NCBI GenBank assembly: GCA_951812305.1
Contig: CATOSB010000007.1
Location: 25,461 to 89,460, forward strand
Direction of reading: 5' to 3'
From: an uncultured Paracoccaceae bacterium
Lineage (GTDB): Bacteria > Pseudomonadota > Alphaproteobacteria > Rhodobacterales > Rhodobacteraceae
Length of the DNA: 64,000 nucleotides
Shown: positions 40,245-49,522 of the stretch, one piece after another
Layout of the letters: each line of letters starts with the position of its first letter
How positions within the stretch are numbered: the first letter of the stretch is position 1
Notes under the pieces: model-generated
Told to the model about the DNA's origin: nothing
The model's database searches: none
What the model saw: only the letters and a program-made list of their open reading frames with translations
Position numbers and translations under genes: made by a program

Positions 40245-41816
40245 TCACGCTCTGTAGGCTGGCAAGGGTGATCGGTCTTGGAGTTCGATCATTCGGCGCA
40301 GCATGATCTCGTTGAGAGAGGATCGTGCATCAGCGCTGGCTGGATCGTCAAACAGGTTGGACATCTCATCGGGATCTTGCGCCAAGTCAAATAGCTCGCC
40401 CCAGTTTCCGCCTTGGCGCAAGGACATGCGATGGGTGTTGGTCACAATCGTACGCACCCTTTGTGGTCGGTCGAAACCGATCATAGTGCGTTGGCTGTCT
40501 TCCTCGATGATCACAGCCTCGGGCGGAGAAGTGCTGAACAAGTCGCGCCCCTGAATGCCGTTGTTTGGCTGGATGCCAGCCCGCGCGAGGATGGTGGTAG
40601 AGATATCGATGGACGACCCAAGCCCCGCCTCGCGTTGGCCTAAACCAGGCGTGGCTGGGTCATGCCAGATGAATGGCACGCGGATAATGCCTTGATAATG
40701 CAGCAGAAGCTTCAGCATTAACCCATGGTCGCCCATATAGTCACCATGGTCTGAGGTAAAGATCACGACTGTGTCTTCGGCGAGACCGAGGGCCCCCAAA
40801 CGTCCCAACACGCGGCCAATTGCGTCATCAATCATTGTGATCTGGCCATAGGTCAGCGCGATTATCGCGCGGGCCTCATCCTCTGTCACGGCAAAGGGGT
40901 TTTGGTTGTCCCGCGGATCGCTGCCATTTTCCATGGCTTCCTTCATTGCCTTGATCGGCGGCAGATCCCCTTCGCCAAAAGAAGGCGGCAATTCCATTTC
41001 GGCGGGGTCGTACATGTCCCAGTATTTGCCCGGTGGCGTGAAGGGATGATGCGGGTCGGGGAAGGACATTTGCAGGAAAAACGGCTGATCGCTGTCGGCC
41101 TGTTCGGTCAGCCAAGCCTCGGTCCGGTCGGCAATCCATGTCGTGGAGTATAATTCCTCTGGCACAGCTGTACGCCAGGCTTGCGGGGCATTGATACGGT
41201 TGTCCGGCAGCGCGTTTTCCGGACCCACCAGGTTATCGAAATCAGCGCGCTGCTCGCGCGCCCACAAAAGGTAATCACCACAGGCCTTATCCGCGTGATC
41301 GGCGGCCACTTCGACATGGTCAAAGCCATAAAAATGTTCGCCCATCCGGTCGGCCAGCGGTGTATCCCATCGCGTTTTAACCTCTAGGTCATATTCTGGG
41401 CCGTGGCGGTTATTTTTGACCGCATCACGCAGGCCAAGGCTGGGTGTTCTGAGCTCGTTTTGCGGCTCATATTTATTGGTCGCCGGTAGCCCGGTGAAGC
41501 TTTGCAGATGCGATTTGCCGATCAGGCCGGTCTTGTAACCTGCGTCGCGCAGCAGCTCGACAAAGGTCGTGTGATCTTTGGACAAAGGCACGCCGTTGTG
41601 GCGCGCGCCATGAAGCGACGGCATCCGCCCGGTCATGATCGAGGCGCGATTGGGCATGCAGATCGGATTGGCGACATAGAACTTGTCCCAAGCCGTCCCC
41701 TTTGCGGCGATGCCGTCGATATTAGGGGTCCGAACAACACGGTTTCCATAGCAGCCCAAGTGATCCGCGCGGTGCTGGTCGGTGATGATAAACAGGAAGT
41801 TCGGGCGCTTGGTCAT
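40245..41816 (-). CDS. Type I sulfatase, cytoplasmic (TRAP-linked)
   Basis: 523 aa. The metal motif is FIITDQHRADHLGC, the formylglycine site CMPNRASIMTGRMPSLHG near residue 53, FTSDHGDYMGDHG near residue 340, and the catalytic Lys region LMLKLLLHYQGIIRVP. No signal peptide. Its start overlaps the TRAP permease stop by 4 bases (ATGA), so uptake by the TRAP system and desulfation are translationally coupled. Substrate unknown; probably an organosulfate distinct from, or shared with, the ABC substrate. Confidence 0.92.
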   Translation of the reverse strand: MTKRPNFLFIITDQHRADHLGCYGNRVVRTPNIDGIAAKGTAWDKFYVANPICMPNRASIMTGRMPSLHGARHNGVPLSKDHTTFVELLRDAGYKTGLIGKSHLQSFTGLPATNKYEPQNELRTPSLGLRDAVKNNRHGPEYDLEVKTRWDTPLADRMGEHFYGFDHVEVAADHADKACGDYLLWAREQRADFDNLVGPENALPDNRINAPQAWRTAVPEELYSTTWIADRTEAWLTEQADSDQPFFLQMSFPDPHHPFTPPGKYWDMYDPAEMELPPSFGEGDLPPIKAMKEAMENGSDPRDNQNPFAVTEDEARAIIALTYGQITMIDDAIGRVLGRLGALGLAEDTVVIFTSDHGDYMGDHGLMLKLLLHYQGIIRVPFIWHDPATPGLGQREAGLGSSIDISTTILARAGIQPNNGIQGRDLFSTSPPEAVIIEEDSQRTMIGFDRPQRVRTIVTNTHRMSLRQGGNWGELFDLAQDPDEMSNLFDDPASADARSSLNEIMLRRMIELQDRSPLPAYRA

Positions 41817-43732
41817 GTCGCGTGGTCCTTGCGGGTTGATGCGCTGCGTATGTCAAAGAGGATCAGGGCGAGCCCAATTGCGACGGCGGGCAGATGGATG
41901 GCCGGACTAAGCGCGAGCGTCGCGAAGGCTACTGCAAAGCGCAGGCCGATCTCTGCCCATGTCAGTTTGCGGCGGTCATAGCCGGACAAGGCGGATGAGA
42001 ACAGCCAGATGCAGAAACAGGTCCGCGCGGTGATCCAAAGGAAGGGCAGTAGGCTGAATTCCTCGATGATCAGAAGCGTTGGGTAAAAGGCGAAAATGAA
42101 CGGTATGATGAACTTGGCCATGCCAAGGCGGAAGGCCATCAGCGCGGTCATCAATGGGTTCGCCCCGGCAATCGGTGCCGCTGCGTAGGCCGCGATGGCA
42201 ACAGGCGGTGTTAGGGAAGAGGCGACGCCGTAGTAGAAGACGAACATATGCGCGGTCAGCATAGAGACGCCAAGCGCCTGGATCGCAGGGCCCATCACAA
42301 GGATGATGATTAGATAGGCGGGCAGTGTGGGCATGCCCATGCCGAGGATTAGTGCGCCGACCATCGCAACGAGCAAGGCAGAGAACAGGCTCTCGCCGCG
42401 CACCTCGGCAATCACGCTGGCCAGCTTTAGGCCAAGCCCCGTGCTGTCGAGCGACCCGACCAGGATGCCAATCGCGGCGATGGCGATCAGCAGCGACGCG
42501 CCCGATTGCGCGCCTTTCAGAAAGCTTCGCCAGATGCGCATCGGGTCGCGGCGCACCTCTGGATTGACGACCGACAGCACCAATAGCACCACGACCGCGT
42601 TGAACCCGGCGGCAGAGGTCGATACGCCTGCAACGAGCGATCCGATGACCGTCAGGATCGGGCCGACAAACAGGACCGAATTGATCAGGTCGATTCGGCT
42701 GATTTTGTCGTCGATGCTCATAGGCTGGACGTCGATGCCTTGGCGGCGTGCCTCGACAGTGACCGCAGAAAACAAGCTGAAATAGTAGAACAGGGCCGGG
42801 AACAAAGCGGCGACGATGATGTTAAGGTAGCCCGCGCCGGTTAAATCCGCCATGACCAGCGCGGCGGCCCCCATGATCGGGGGCATGATCTGGCCGCCGG
42901 ATGAGGCCGTTGCCTCGATCCCCCCTGCGAAGGTCGGGGAAAACCCGCGCTTCTTGATCATCGGAATGGTGAATGTACCGGTACCGACGATATTGGCGAC
43001 GGTGGATCCAGACATCGTGCCGAACATGGATGATGCCAAGATCGCCGCATGGGCCGGGCCGCCTCGCGTGCGCCTTGTGATGAGGAAGGCGAACTTCAGC
43101 AGTGTATCGCCCGCGCCGGTGCCCTCTAACAGAACGCCGAAAATAATGAAGATGAAGACAGTGGACAGAACGATATTGGTGATCGATCCGAACACACCTT
43201 TGTTGGTGTTATACCACAGAGCCTCGGCGACCTCTTTCAGCGAAAACCCGGTATGGGCCAGAAGTCCCGGCAAATCCTGCCCCCAAAGCAGGTAGATGAC
43301 CCCAAAAGCGCCGACGCCAAAAAGGCCCCAACCCCAGAGCCTTCGGCACAGTTCCAGAAAGATCACAAGACCGGCCAGCGCGGGCCAGGCGTCGCGGTTG
43401 GACACATCGTAAAGCGCGACTTCCATCTGCGTTTGCACGTAATGGAACGACCAGATCGCCCATAGCCCTACGACAATCATCGCAATATCGAGCGCCAGAT
43501 GCACAATTGCCGCTGTGCTTGTTGGAGCGCCATCCGCCTCTCGTTTTCGACGCGCTACCCCGACCGCCACGATCAGGGCCAAGGCAAACCCGCCCGCGCG
43601 GTGCAGTTTCGGATCGATCAGATCGATGCCCGAGCTGTAAAGCGCAATTGCGCCAAGCGCCGCCGCTGCCAAAGCGGTGAGCAGGGTGAACAAGCGGCTT
43701 GCGCCGCTGGGCGTGTCTCCCGGTGCGGTCAT
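41813..43732 (-). CDS. TRAP transporter fused permease (TAXI-associated, DctQM fusion)
   Basis: 639 aa with many hydrophobic segments; the N-terminal part (about residues 1-150) resembles the small DctQ-like subunit fused to a DctM-like permease. Family segments include FGTMSGSTVANIVGTGTFTI, GGIEATASSGGQIMPPIMGA and LGMGMPTLPAYLIIILVMGP. Ion-driven inner-membrane uptake using the TAXI binding protein encoded just upstream. The intact permease is now without a functional binding protein in cis. Confidence 0.93.
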   Translation of the reverse strand: MTAPGDTPSGASRLFTLLTALAAAALGAIALYSSGIDLIDPKLHRAGGFALALIVAVGVARRKREADGAPTSTAAIVHLALDIAMIVVGLWAIWSFHYVQTQMEVALYDVSNRDAWPALAGLVIFLELCRRLWGWGLFGVGAFGVIYLLWGQDLPGLLAHTGFSLKEVAEALWYNTNKGVFGSITNIVLSTVFIFIIFGVLLEGTGAGDTLLKFAFLITRRTRGGPAHAAILASSMFGTMSGSTVANIVGTGTFTIPMIKKRGFSPTFAGGIEATASSGGQIMPPIMGAAALVMADLTGAGYLNIIVAALFPALFYYFSLFSAVTVEARRQGIDVQPMSIDDKISRIDLINSVLFVGPILTVIGSLVAGVSTSAAGFNAVVVLLVLSVVNPEVRRDPMRIWRSFLKGAQSGASLLIAIAAIGILVGSLDSTGLGLKLASVIAEVRGESLFSALLVAMVGALILGMGMPTLPAYLIIILVMGPAIQALGVSMLTAHMFVFYYGVASSLTPPVAIAAYAAAPIAGANPLMTALMAFRLGMAKFIIPFIFAFYPTLLIIEEFSLLPFLWITARTCFCIWLFSSALSGYDRRKLTWAEIGLRFAVAFATLALSPAIHLPAVAIGLALILFDIRSASTRKDHAT

Positions 43733-43758
43733 GAAGGTACCTTAGAAGTTGGTAGTAG

Positions 43759-43786
43759 TGGCCGGGCGCGCGATTGCACCCGGCCA
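43759..43786 (-). promoter_or_regulatory. Intercistronic stem-loop between TAXI binding protein and TRAP permease
   Basis: Perfect 8-bp arms (TGGCCGGG / CCCGGCCA) around a 12-base loop, 13 bases past the binding-protein stop. Its position mirrors the stem after the ABC binding-protein gene, suggesting the same differential-expression role. Confidence 0.55.
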
Positions 43787-44620
43787 GTCATGAAACGCGT
43801 TACGGGCGCAGTTGGTCAGGTATGGCAATACCCGCTTCTTCGTAATACCGCGCCGCACCGGGGTGTAGCGGCACATTAACGGCGGTGAATGCGGTTTCTG
43901 GCGTGACCGATTTTAGGAAAAAGGCCGTCGCGTGGACTTCATCCAGCCCCTCCCAGAACGCTTTGGTGGCCTGATAGACCACCTCTTCATCAACTCCTGC
44001 ATGGGTGCCAACGAACTGAGTGAAGCCAAGCGCCGTTATCTCGCCGCCGGTCAACTGACCCTTATAGAGGTCACCGTCAAACATCAGCATGCCACGACCC
44101 GGGCGCCCAAATAGCGCCTGCATTGCGTCAGAACCGACGACTTCTTCAGGGATCGACAGGATACGGAATTCACTATTCAGTCCAAAGCGTTCAATGTTAG
44201 CGGACCCAACCTCGGCAGGGCGCACCATCATGTCGATCTTGCCATCGGCCAGCGCCGCATAGCCTTCACCCCAGCTGAGGCGCACAGCCTCATAATCCGT
44301 GCCCGCCTCGTAACCGGTGATGATCTTGATCAGCGCCTCTGACGTGGCAGAGGCCGATCCAGCGGGCGGGCCGGTAAAGACGGTCTTGCCCTTTATGTCC
44401 TCCCAAGTCTCGATACCGGATCCCGACAACGTAACCGGGTGATAGGCCCCGGCCTTGAAGCCGACGATCGAGCGGAGGTTTTTGGCCAATTCACCAGCGC
44501 CTTCAACGTTCTGGTACATCCGCTTTTGGCCCGCCATCAGCGGCACCAGCGACGGGACAGAGGAAAAGAAATCGTAACTCCCAAGCACCCTGTCCGATAG
44601 GGTTGCGGGGTTTTGTTCCG

Positions 44621-46036
44621 TCAGAGCCGTGCGATGATCTGAGGTGGTGACAGGGTCAGGATTTCCAGGATGTTGAACCGGTGTTTTCTGGCCGTCGAGA
44701 TGACGGACCTGATGTCGGCGAAGACCCGCGCGCCCTCGAGGGTGCGGAAGGTGCCCGAGATTTTCATGCGCAGCTTCATCATGCGCAGGTCCTGTTCGGC
44801 CTGATTGTTTGTGAATGGGACCGCGAAGTCGGCGATGAATCGCAAAACGTCATCGCGGTAGTCACGCAGGCGGAGGAGCAGGTTGTGGCCTGGCCGCCTG
44901 GCTTTTCGGCCGCGGGTGCCGGGGCTTTTGGCCAGCGGGGGCTGGCGTTCGTGGAAGGCGAGCCCCTTGGCGAGGATCGCCATGTATCTGGTGACTATAC
45001 CCTGGCGAACCAGTTCCGGGAGTTCGGTCTCGCCTTGATCCTGAGCCGCGCATCTGAGCTGATTGGCGCTATGAAGCACTGCGCTCATCTCCGTCGCCCA
45101 AGGCTCTTTTTCGATCTCTTCGATGGCCTTGAGTTCGCGCAAGTGATGCGCCCCGCAGAGGGCGTGGGCGTCCACTCCGCTCATATGGGCGTAGTAGGGT
45201 TTCCAGTGATCATGAATGATCGTCCCGCCGGTCAGGAAGGTTGGAACAGCACCGCGTTTGGCGCTGATGCGGTAATGGGTGAAGGCGGTATCGCAGATCG
45301 TGTGCAGCCAGTGCAGCTTGCCGGCAACACGAAGTCCGGTCTCGTCCAGATGCCGAACGCCGCCTTCGGCAAGCCGGGCGAGAATGTGTTCAACCACGAC
45401 ACCCATCTTATTTGCCGCGCCGCGCGTCCAGTTGGTCACGCTGGCCGCGCACAAGCTGGTGGCCCCAAACAGGTCGCGCATAAGCTGGCAGACCCGATCC
45501 TCGGGTATCAGCTGCTGAACATTGCAATAGACCGCCACTGCCCGCATGCGCGTGCCATATTGCACATGCGCGGCCACGCCATCGGGAAAGCCAGCCGTCG
45601 TCGTGGCTCGACAATGGTCGCAACAATAAACCGCCGCCTGATGCTCGGTGACCTCCAGGCGTGGCGCAGGCAAGTCGAACACCTGACGCTTCTCGATCCC
45701 TTTCACCATCTCCGCCGTCAGGGCGCTCTGACAGGCGCTGCAATGCGTCGCCTCATGCCGTTCGACAAAGTCGGGTGTTGACGTCTGGCGCAGGGTGTCG
45801 CCCCGGTGGCCAACTTGGCCGCCACTTTTCTTTCCGGATTTGCCACGCAGGCTGCGCGGGGCTGGCTTCTTCAGGCCATCACTTGAAGGGGGCTTGCTGC
45901 TATTGCTGCTGTTCTTGGCCAACTGTCGGCGCAGGTCCGTGATCTCTTCCGCCATGCTCGCCAACGCAGCTTCAAGCTCAGCGATCCGACGCAGAGCCGT
46001 GGCGAGAAGTTGTTCAAGGGCGGCAACCTGATCCAT
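44621..46036 (-). CDS. IS66-B transposase, copy B (intact)
   Basis: 471 aa, uninterrupted because copy C inserted outside the coding region. Same domains as described for copy A: KPPSSDG linker, zinc cysteines, VRHLDETGLRV and HALCGAHHLREL, C-terminal NNQAEQDLRMMKL. Confidence 0.93.
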   Translation of the reverse strand: MDQVAALEQLLATALRRIAELEAALASMAEEITDLRRQLAKNSSNSSKPPSSDGLKKPAPRSLRGKSGKKSGGQVGHRGDTLRQTSTPDFVERHEATHCSACQSALTAEMVKGIEKRQVFDLPAPRLEVTEHQAAVYCCDHCRATTTAGFPDGVAAHVQYGTRMRAVAVYCNVQQLIPEDRVCQLMRDLFGATSLCAASVTNWTRGAANKMGVVVEHILARLAEGGVRHLDETGLRVAGKLHWLHTICDTAFTHYRISAKRGAVPTFLTGGTIIHDHWKPYYAHMSGVDAHALCGAHHLRELKAIEEIEKEPWATEMSAVLHSANQLRCAAQDQGETELPELVRQGIVTRYMAILAKGLAFHERQPPLAKSPGTRGRKARRPGHNLLLRLRDYRDDVLRFIADFAVPFTNNQAEQDLRMMKLRMKISGTFRTLEGARVFADIRSVISTARKHRFNILEILTLSPPQIIARL

Positions 46037-46090
46037 CCCACCACTGATTCAGAGAAATCAACCCGGCGCCACAGAATTCAGACAAGAAAG

Positions 46091-47690
46091 GTAACTCCCA
46101 AGCACCCTGTCCGATAGGGTTGCGGGGTTTTGTTCCGTCAGAGCCGTGCGATGATCTGAGGTGGTGACAGGGTCAGGATTTCCAGGATGTTGAACCGGTG
46201 TTTTCTGGCCGTCGAGATGACGGACCTGATGTCGGCGAAGACCCGCGCGCCCTCGAGGGTGCGGAAGGTGCCCGAGATTTTCATGCGCAGCTTCATCATG
46301 CGCAGGTCCTGTTCGGCCTGATTGTTTGTGAATGGGACCGCGAAGTCGGCGATGAATCGCAAAACGTCATCGCGGTAGTCACGCAGGCGGAGGAGCAGGT
46401 TGTGGCCTGGCCGCCTGGCTTTTCGGCCGCGGGTGCCGGGGCTTTTGGCCAGCGGGGGCTGGCGTTCGTGGAAGGCGAGCCCCTTGGCGAGGATCGCCAT
46501 GTATCTGGTGACTATACCCTGGCGAACCAGTTCCGGGAGTTCGGTCTCGCCTTGATCCTGAGCCGCGCATCTGAGCTGATTGGCGCTATGAAGCACTGCG
46601 CTCATCTCCGTCGCCCAAGGCTCTTTTTCGATCTCTTCGATGGCCTTGAGTTCGCGCAAGTGATGCGCCCCGCAGAGGGCGTGGGCGTCCACTCCGCTCA
46701 TATGGGCGTAGTAGGGTTTCCAGTGATCATGAATGATCGTCCCGCCGGTCAGGAAGGTTGGAACAGCACCGCGTTTGGCGCTGATGCGGTAATGGGTGAA
46801 GGCGGTATCGCAGATCGTGTGCAGCCAGTGCAGCTTGCCGGCAACACGAAGTCCGGTCTCGTCCAGATGCCGAACGCCGCCTTCGGCAAGCCGGGCGAGA
46901 ATGTGTTCAACCACGACACCCATCTTATTTGCCGCGCCGCGCGTCCAGTTGGTCACGCTGGCCGCGCACAAGCTGGTGGCCCCAAACAGGTCGCGCATAA
47001 GCTGGCAGACCCGATCCTCGGGTATCAGCTGCTGAACATTGCAATAGACCGCCACTGCCCGCATGCGCGTGCCATATTGCACATGCGCGGCCACGCCATC
47101 GGGAAAGCCAGCCGTCGTCGTGGCTCGACAATGGTCGCAACAATAAACCGCCGCCTGATGCTCGGTGACCTCCAGGCGTGGCGCAGGCAAGTCGAACACC
47201 TGACGCTTCTCGATCCCTTTCACCATCTCCGCCGTCAGGGCGCTCTGACAGGCGCTGCAATGCGTCGCCTCATGCCGTTCGACAAAGTCGGGTGTTGACG
47301 TCTGGCGCAGGGTGTCGCCCCGGTGGCCAACTTGGCCGCCACTTTTCTTTCCGGATTTGCCACGCAGGCTGCGCGGGGCTGGCTTCTTCAGGCCATCACT
47401 TGAAGGGGGCTTGCTGCTATTGCTGCTGTTCTTGGCCAACTGTCGGCGCAGGTCCGTGATCTCTTCCGCCATGCTCGCCAACGCAGCTTCAAGCTCAGCG
47501 ATCCGACGCAGAGCCGTGGCGAGAAGTTGTTCAAGGGCGGCAACCTGATCCATCCCACCACTGATTCAGAGAAATCAACCCGGCGCCACAGAATTCAGAC
47601 AAGAAAGAAAAAAACACGCGCAAAATGGCAAATTCGACTCACCATAAAACTGACAATAACACTCAAACGTGGGGGGTGCTTGGGAGTTAC
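46091..47690 (-). mobile_element. IS66-family element type B, copy C (nested in the end of copy B)
   Basis: 1600 bp in the same orientation as copy B, inserted 92 bp from B's 5'-side tip with the 8-bp duplication CAAGAAAG at 46083-46090 and 47691-47698. The result is two near-identical end segments in direct repeat (47599-47690 and 47691-47782). Confidence 0.93.
46138..47553 (-). CDS. IS66-B transposase, copy C (intact)
   Basis: 471 aa and apparently the same sequence as copy B. Two intact genes 1.5 kb apart in the same direction favour homologous deletion between them. Confidence 0.93.
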   Translation of the reverse strand: MDQVAALEQLLATALRRIAELEAALASMAEEITDLRRQLAKNSSNSSKPPSSDGLKKPAPRSLRGKSGKKSGGQVGHRGDTLRQTSTPDFVERHEATHCSACQSALTAEMVKGIEKRQVFDLPAPRLEVTEHQAAVYCCDHCRATTTAGFPDGVAAHVQYGTRMRAVAVYCNVQQLIPEDRVCQLMRDLFGATSLCAASVTNWTRGAANKMGVVVEHILARLAEGGVRHLDETGLRVAGKLHWLHTICDTAFTHYRISAKRGAVPTFLTGGTIIHDHWKPYYAHMSGVDAHALCGAHHLRELKAIEEIEKEPWATEMSAVLHSANQLRCAAQDQGETELPELVRQGIVTRYMAILAKGLAFHERQPPLAKSPGTRGRKARRPGHNLLLRLRDYRDDVLRFIADFAVPFTNNQAEQDLRMMKLRMKISGTFRTLEGARVFADIRSVISTARKHRFNILEILTLSPPQIIARL

Positions 47691-48084
47691 CAAGAAAGAA
47701 AAAAAACACGCGCAAAATGGCAAATTCGACTCACCATAAAACTGACAATAACACTCAAACGTGGGGGGTGCTTGGGAGTTACCAAGAAATCAATCTCGCT
47801 CTTCGCGCCTTTTAGCATCGATTTGGTCAGGGTTTGGCCCGCGTTCACCTGGATGTCGACACCGGCCTTTCCGGCCTGAGTGACAAAAGCGACGAACATC
47901 GCATGCACAGGACCACCAGCGCCTGCTGTTTCGCCCTTGTAGATTTGCGCGGCGCCCGTTGTGGGCAGCAGCGCGGCCGCAGCGACGCAGGCTGCAGCGA
48001 TGATTGATTTGAGTTTAAGCACAGAATCCTCCCTTAGATTTTGATGCACTCTAGCAGAGACATCTCATTTGGAATAATCAAACG

Positions 48085-48100
48085 TATGTCTGCATACATA
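48085..48100. promoter_or_regulatory. Candidate LysR-type operator between the TAXI gene and lysR
   Basis: Dyad TATGT-N6-ACATA in the 88-bp divergent intergenic region, with the arm spacing expected for a LysR-type site (T-N11-A class). It lies 11 bases before the lysR start, suitable for autoregulation and control of the TAXI/TRAP/sulfatase operon. Confidence 0.5.
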
Positions 48101-48110
48101 AAGAATTGCT

Positions 48111-49010
48111 ATGAAAATTGATCCCAAACATCTGGCACAGCTGTCCGTCATCGTCGAGGCCGGGTCTTTTCAATCTGCGGCTGACAGGCTGGGGTTGACG
48201 CAACCCGCGCTGAGCCGAAACATGAGCCCGCTCGAGGCCCGCATGGGAACGCCGGTGTTCAAACGCGACGGCAGGCGATCGGTACCAAACACTCTGGGGC
48301 TAAGGCTTGCGCGCAACGGTCTGGCCATCCGCCTTGCGGAAGAAGAGGCCAGCGTGGTGGCGGATCAATCGGCCAAGGGCTCAGCAGGAGAGCTGCGTAT
48401 CGGTGCGCCGCCGATTGTGGCCGGACGGTTCATCACCGAGGCGCTTTCTAAATTTATTACTGAGAATCCAAATTGCGTGGTCGAATTGCGCACTGGGTTG
48501 GTGCATGAGTTGCGTGCGATGCTGGAACGTGGCCAGATCGACGTTGTGCTGGGCCCGCACAGCTTGGCAGATCCAAGCGAAGGGTTGGAATTCTCGCCGT
48601 TGATCGATGACCGGGTGGGCATTCTGTGCAGGGTTGGCCATAAGCTGACCGGTCGCGCAACCATTACGCCGTCTCATCTGGAAGAGCAGGCCTGGCTTGC
48701 CCACTCGCGTGGTAGCTTGTTGCGCCAACAAACCGAGGCCGCGATGTTGGCCTCTGGGATTAAAGCGATGCAGATCGTGTGTGAAACAGACTCTATCCGC
48801 TCTGTTCTGGAGATCGTCGCAAATACCGAACTCATCACGACTATGCCCATGGCCACCACGCAGCCCTACCTTGAAGGTCGCCTAACCTTCCTTGATTTCG
48901 ACCACCCACAATTCCGCAGGCCCTTGGGCGCCATACGTCGCCGCGACACCCCGACCAACCGGGTCGAGGACAGGTTTTTGGGAATGATACAGGCGCATGT
49001 TGGGGCGTAG
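48111..49010 (+). CDS. LysR-family transcriptional regulator
   Basis: 299 aa. N-terminal winged HTH (LAQLSVIVEAGSFQSAADRLGLTQPALSRN is the core, residues about 8-37), followed by a periplasmic-binding-protein-like effector domain (GELRIGAPPIVAGRFITEAL, LRAMLERGQIDVVLGPHSL). Divergent from the TAXI/TRAP/sulfatase operon, and so its likely regulator. Inducer unknown. Confidence 0.92.
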   Translation: MKIDPKHLAQLSVIVEAGSFQSAADRLGLTQPALSRNMSPLEARMGTPVFKRDGRRSVPNTLGLRLARNGLAIRLAEEEASVVADQSAKGSAGELRIGAPPIVAGRFITEALSKFITENPNCVVELRTGLVHELRAMLERGQIDVVLGPHSLADPSEGLEFSPLIDDRVGILCRVGHKLTGRATITPSHLEEQAWLAHSRGSLLRQQTEAAMLASGIKAMQIVCETDSIRSVLEIVANTELITTMPMATTQPYLEGRLTFLDFDHPQFRRPLGAIRRRDTPTNRVEDRFLGMIQAHVGA

Positions 49011-49519
49011 TATGACTTTTCGGGTTCTGAATTTTTTTGCCAACTTGAAACGGTGTTTCGGCTCAAGGTTGCCCGCAGTGCGGACCCCCAGCTTGCCAAC
49101 TCGATTGGCTGCGCGGCCGCGACTTGTCTGTGGATTCAGATCGCAGCGAAAGAGCAGTTTGCATTATATAGATTTCCGCCCTCGTGATTGCCCGCAAACG
49201 GGAAATTCGCTGTCCCGCAGAAAACATAACACTGCACATGCAAAAGAATGCTGCGCGCGCGAAGTGGCAAAAATGAATGACCGCAAAGTCCGCGATGTGT
49301 GAATTTGCCTTTCCTAAAATGCTGCAGTCTGCATGAATGGCCGCAATGCGGGCTGCAACCGCAGCAACTCGAACTCATGGCGGATGTCGGCATTGGGCCG
49401 TCCTCAGCGTCGTGGCACGGCCCAGCTGGGCAGATGCTGCGTTGTCTCCAAGGTCGGTTCAGAGCCCAAAGCGTACCAATGTTCTGTATAATCCAACGTG
49501 GGCTTTAGCTGCAGGCCAG
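49011..49519. other. Gene-free stretch after lysR
   Basis: No credible coding frame; the sequence is of mixed composition with short repeats only. It may contain remnants of decayed DNA, but I cannot identify any. Confidence 0.5.
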
Positions 49520-49522
49520 TTA

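Larger units (their letters stand above)
44574..47782 (-). mobile_element. IS66-family element type B, copy B (host of copy C)
   Basis: Tips GTAACTCCCAAGCACCC. The target duplication is AAGAAATC at 44566-44573 and 47784-47791, with one extra C at 47783 at the right tip. Without the nested copy C and its duplication the element is 1601 bp. Inserted in the TAXI gene. Confidence 0.9.
43800..48022 (-). pseudogene. TAXI-family TRAP solute-binding protein, interrupted by nested IS66-B copies
   Basis: Pieces 48022-47784 and 44565-43800 rejoin to exactly 334 aa across the duplicated AAGAAATC, reading KGAKSEIDFFSSVPSLVPLM. The start is a GTG at 48022 with GGGAGG five bases upstream, followed by a signal peptide (LKLKSIIAAACVAAAALLPT, cleavage near GAAQ). 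TAXI features are TAGAGGPVHAMFVAFVTQAG, GKTVFTGPPAGSASATSEAL and WGEGYAALADGKIDMMVRP. The insertion after about residue 79 removes most of the ligand-binding domain from the secreted part, so TRAP uptake should be lost. Confidence 0.9.

Noticed and set aside
39676..40257. 193-aa plus-strand frame crossing the IS66-A tip
   Set aside because: The first half is antisense to tnpA and the rest has no family resemblance and overlaps the sulfatase end.
44681..45781. Long plus-strand open frames opposite the IS66-B transposases (also 46198-47298, and minus strand 59557-60657)
   Set aside because: They are exact antisense shadows that recur with every copy, caused by GC-rich codon bias; the transposase strand has all recognisable motifs.
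21472..47782. Sulfatase/transport locus as a composite transposon bounded by inverted IS66-B copies
   Set aside because: Each IS66-B copy has its own 8-bp duplication (AATCCGCG and AAGAAATC), so they inserted independently rather than moving the segment between them.
47593..47791. Two 92-bp direct repeats that could suggest a repeat array
   Set aside because: They are the duplicated tip of IS66-B created by insertion of copy C into copy B, not a CRISPR or iteron array.
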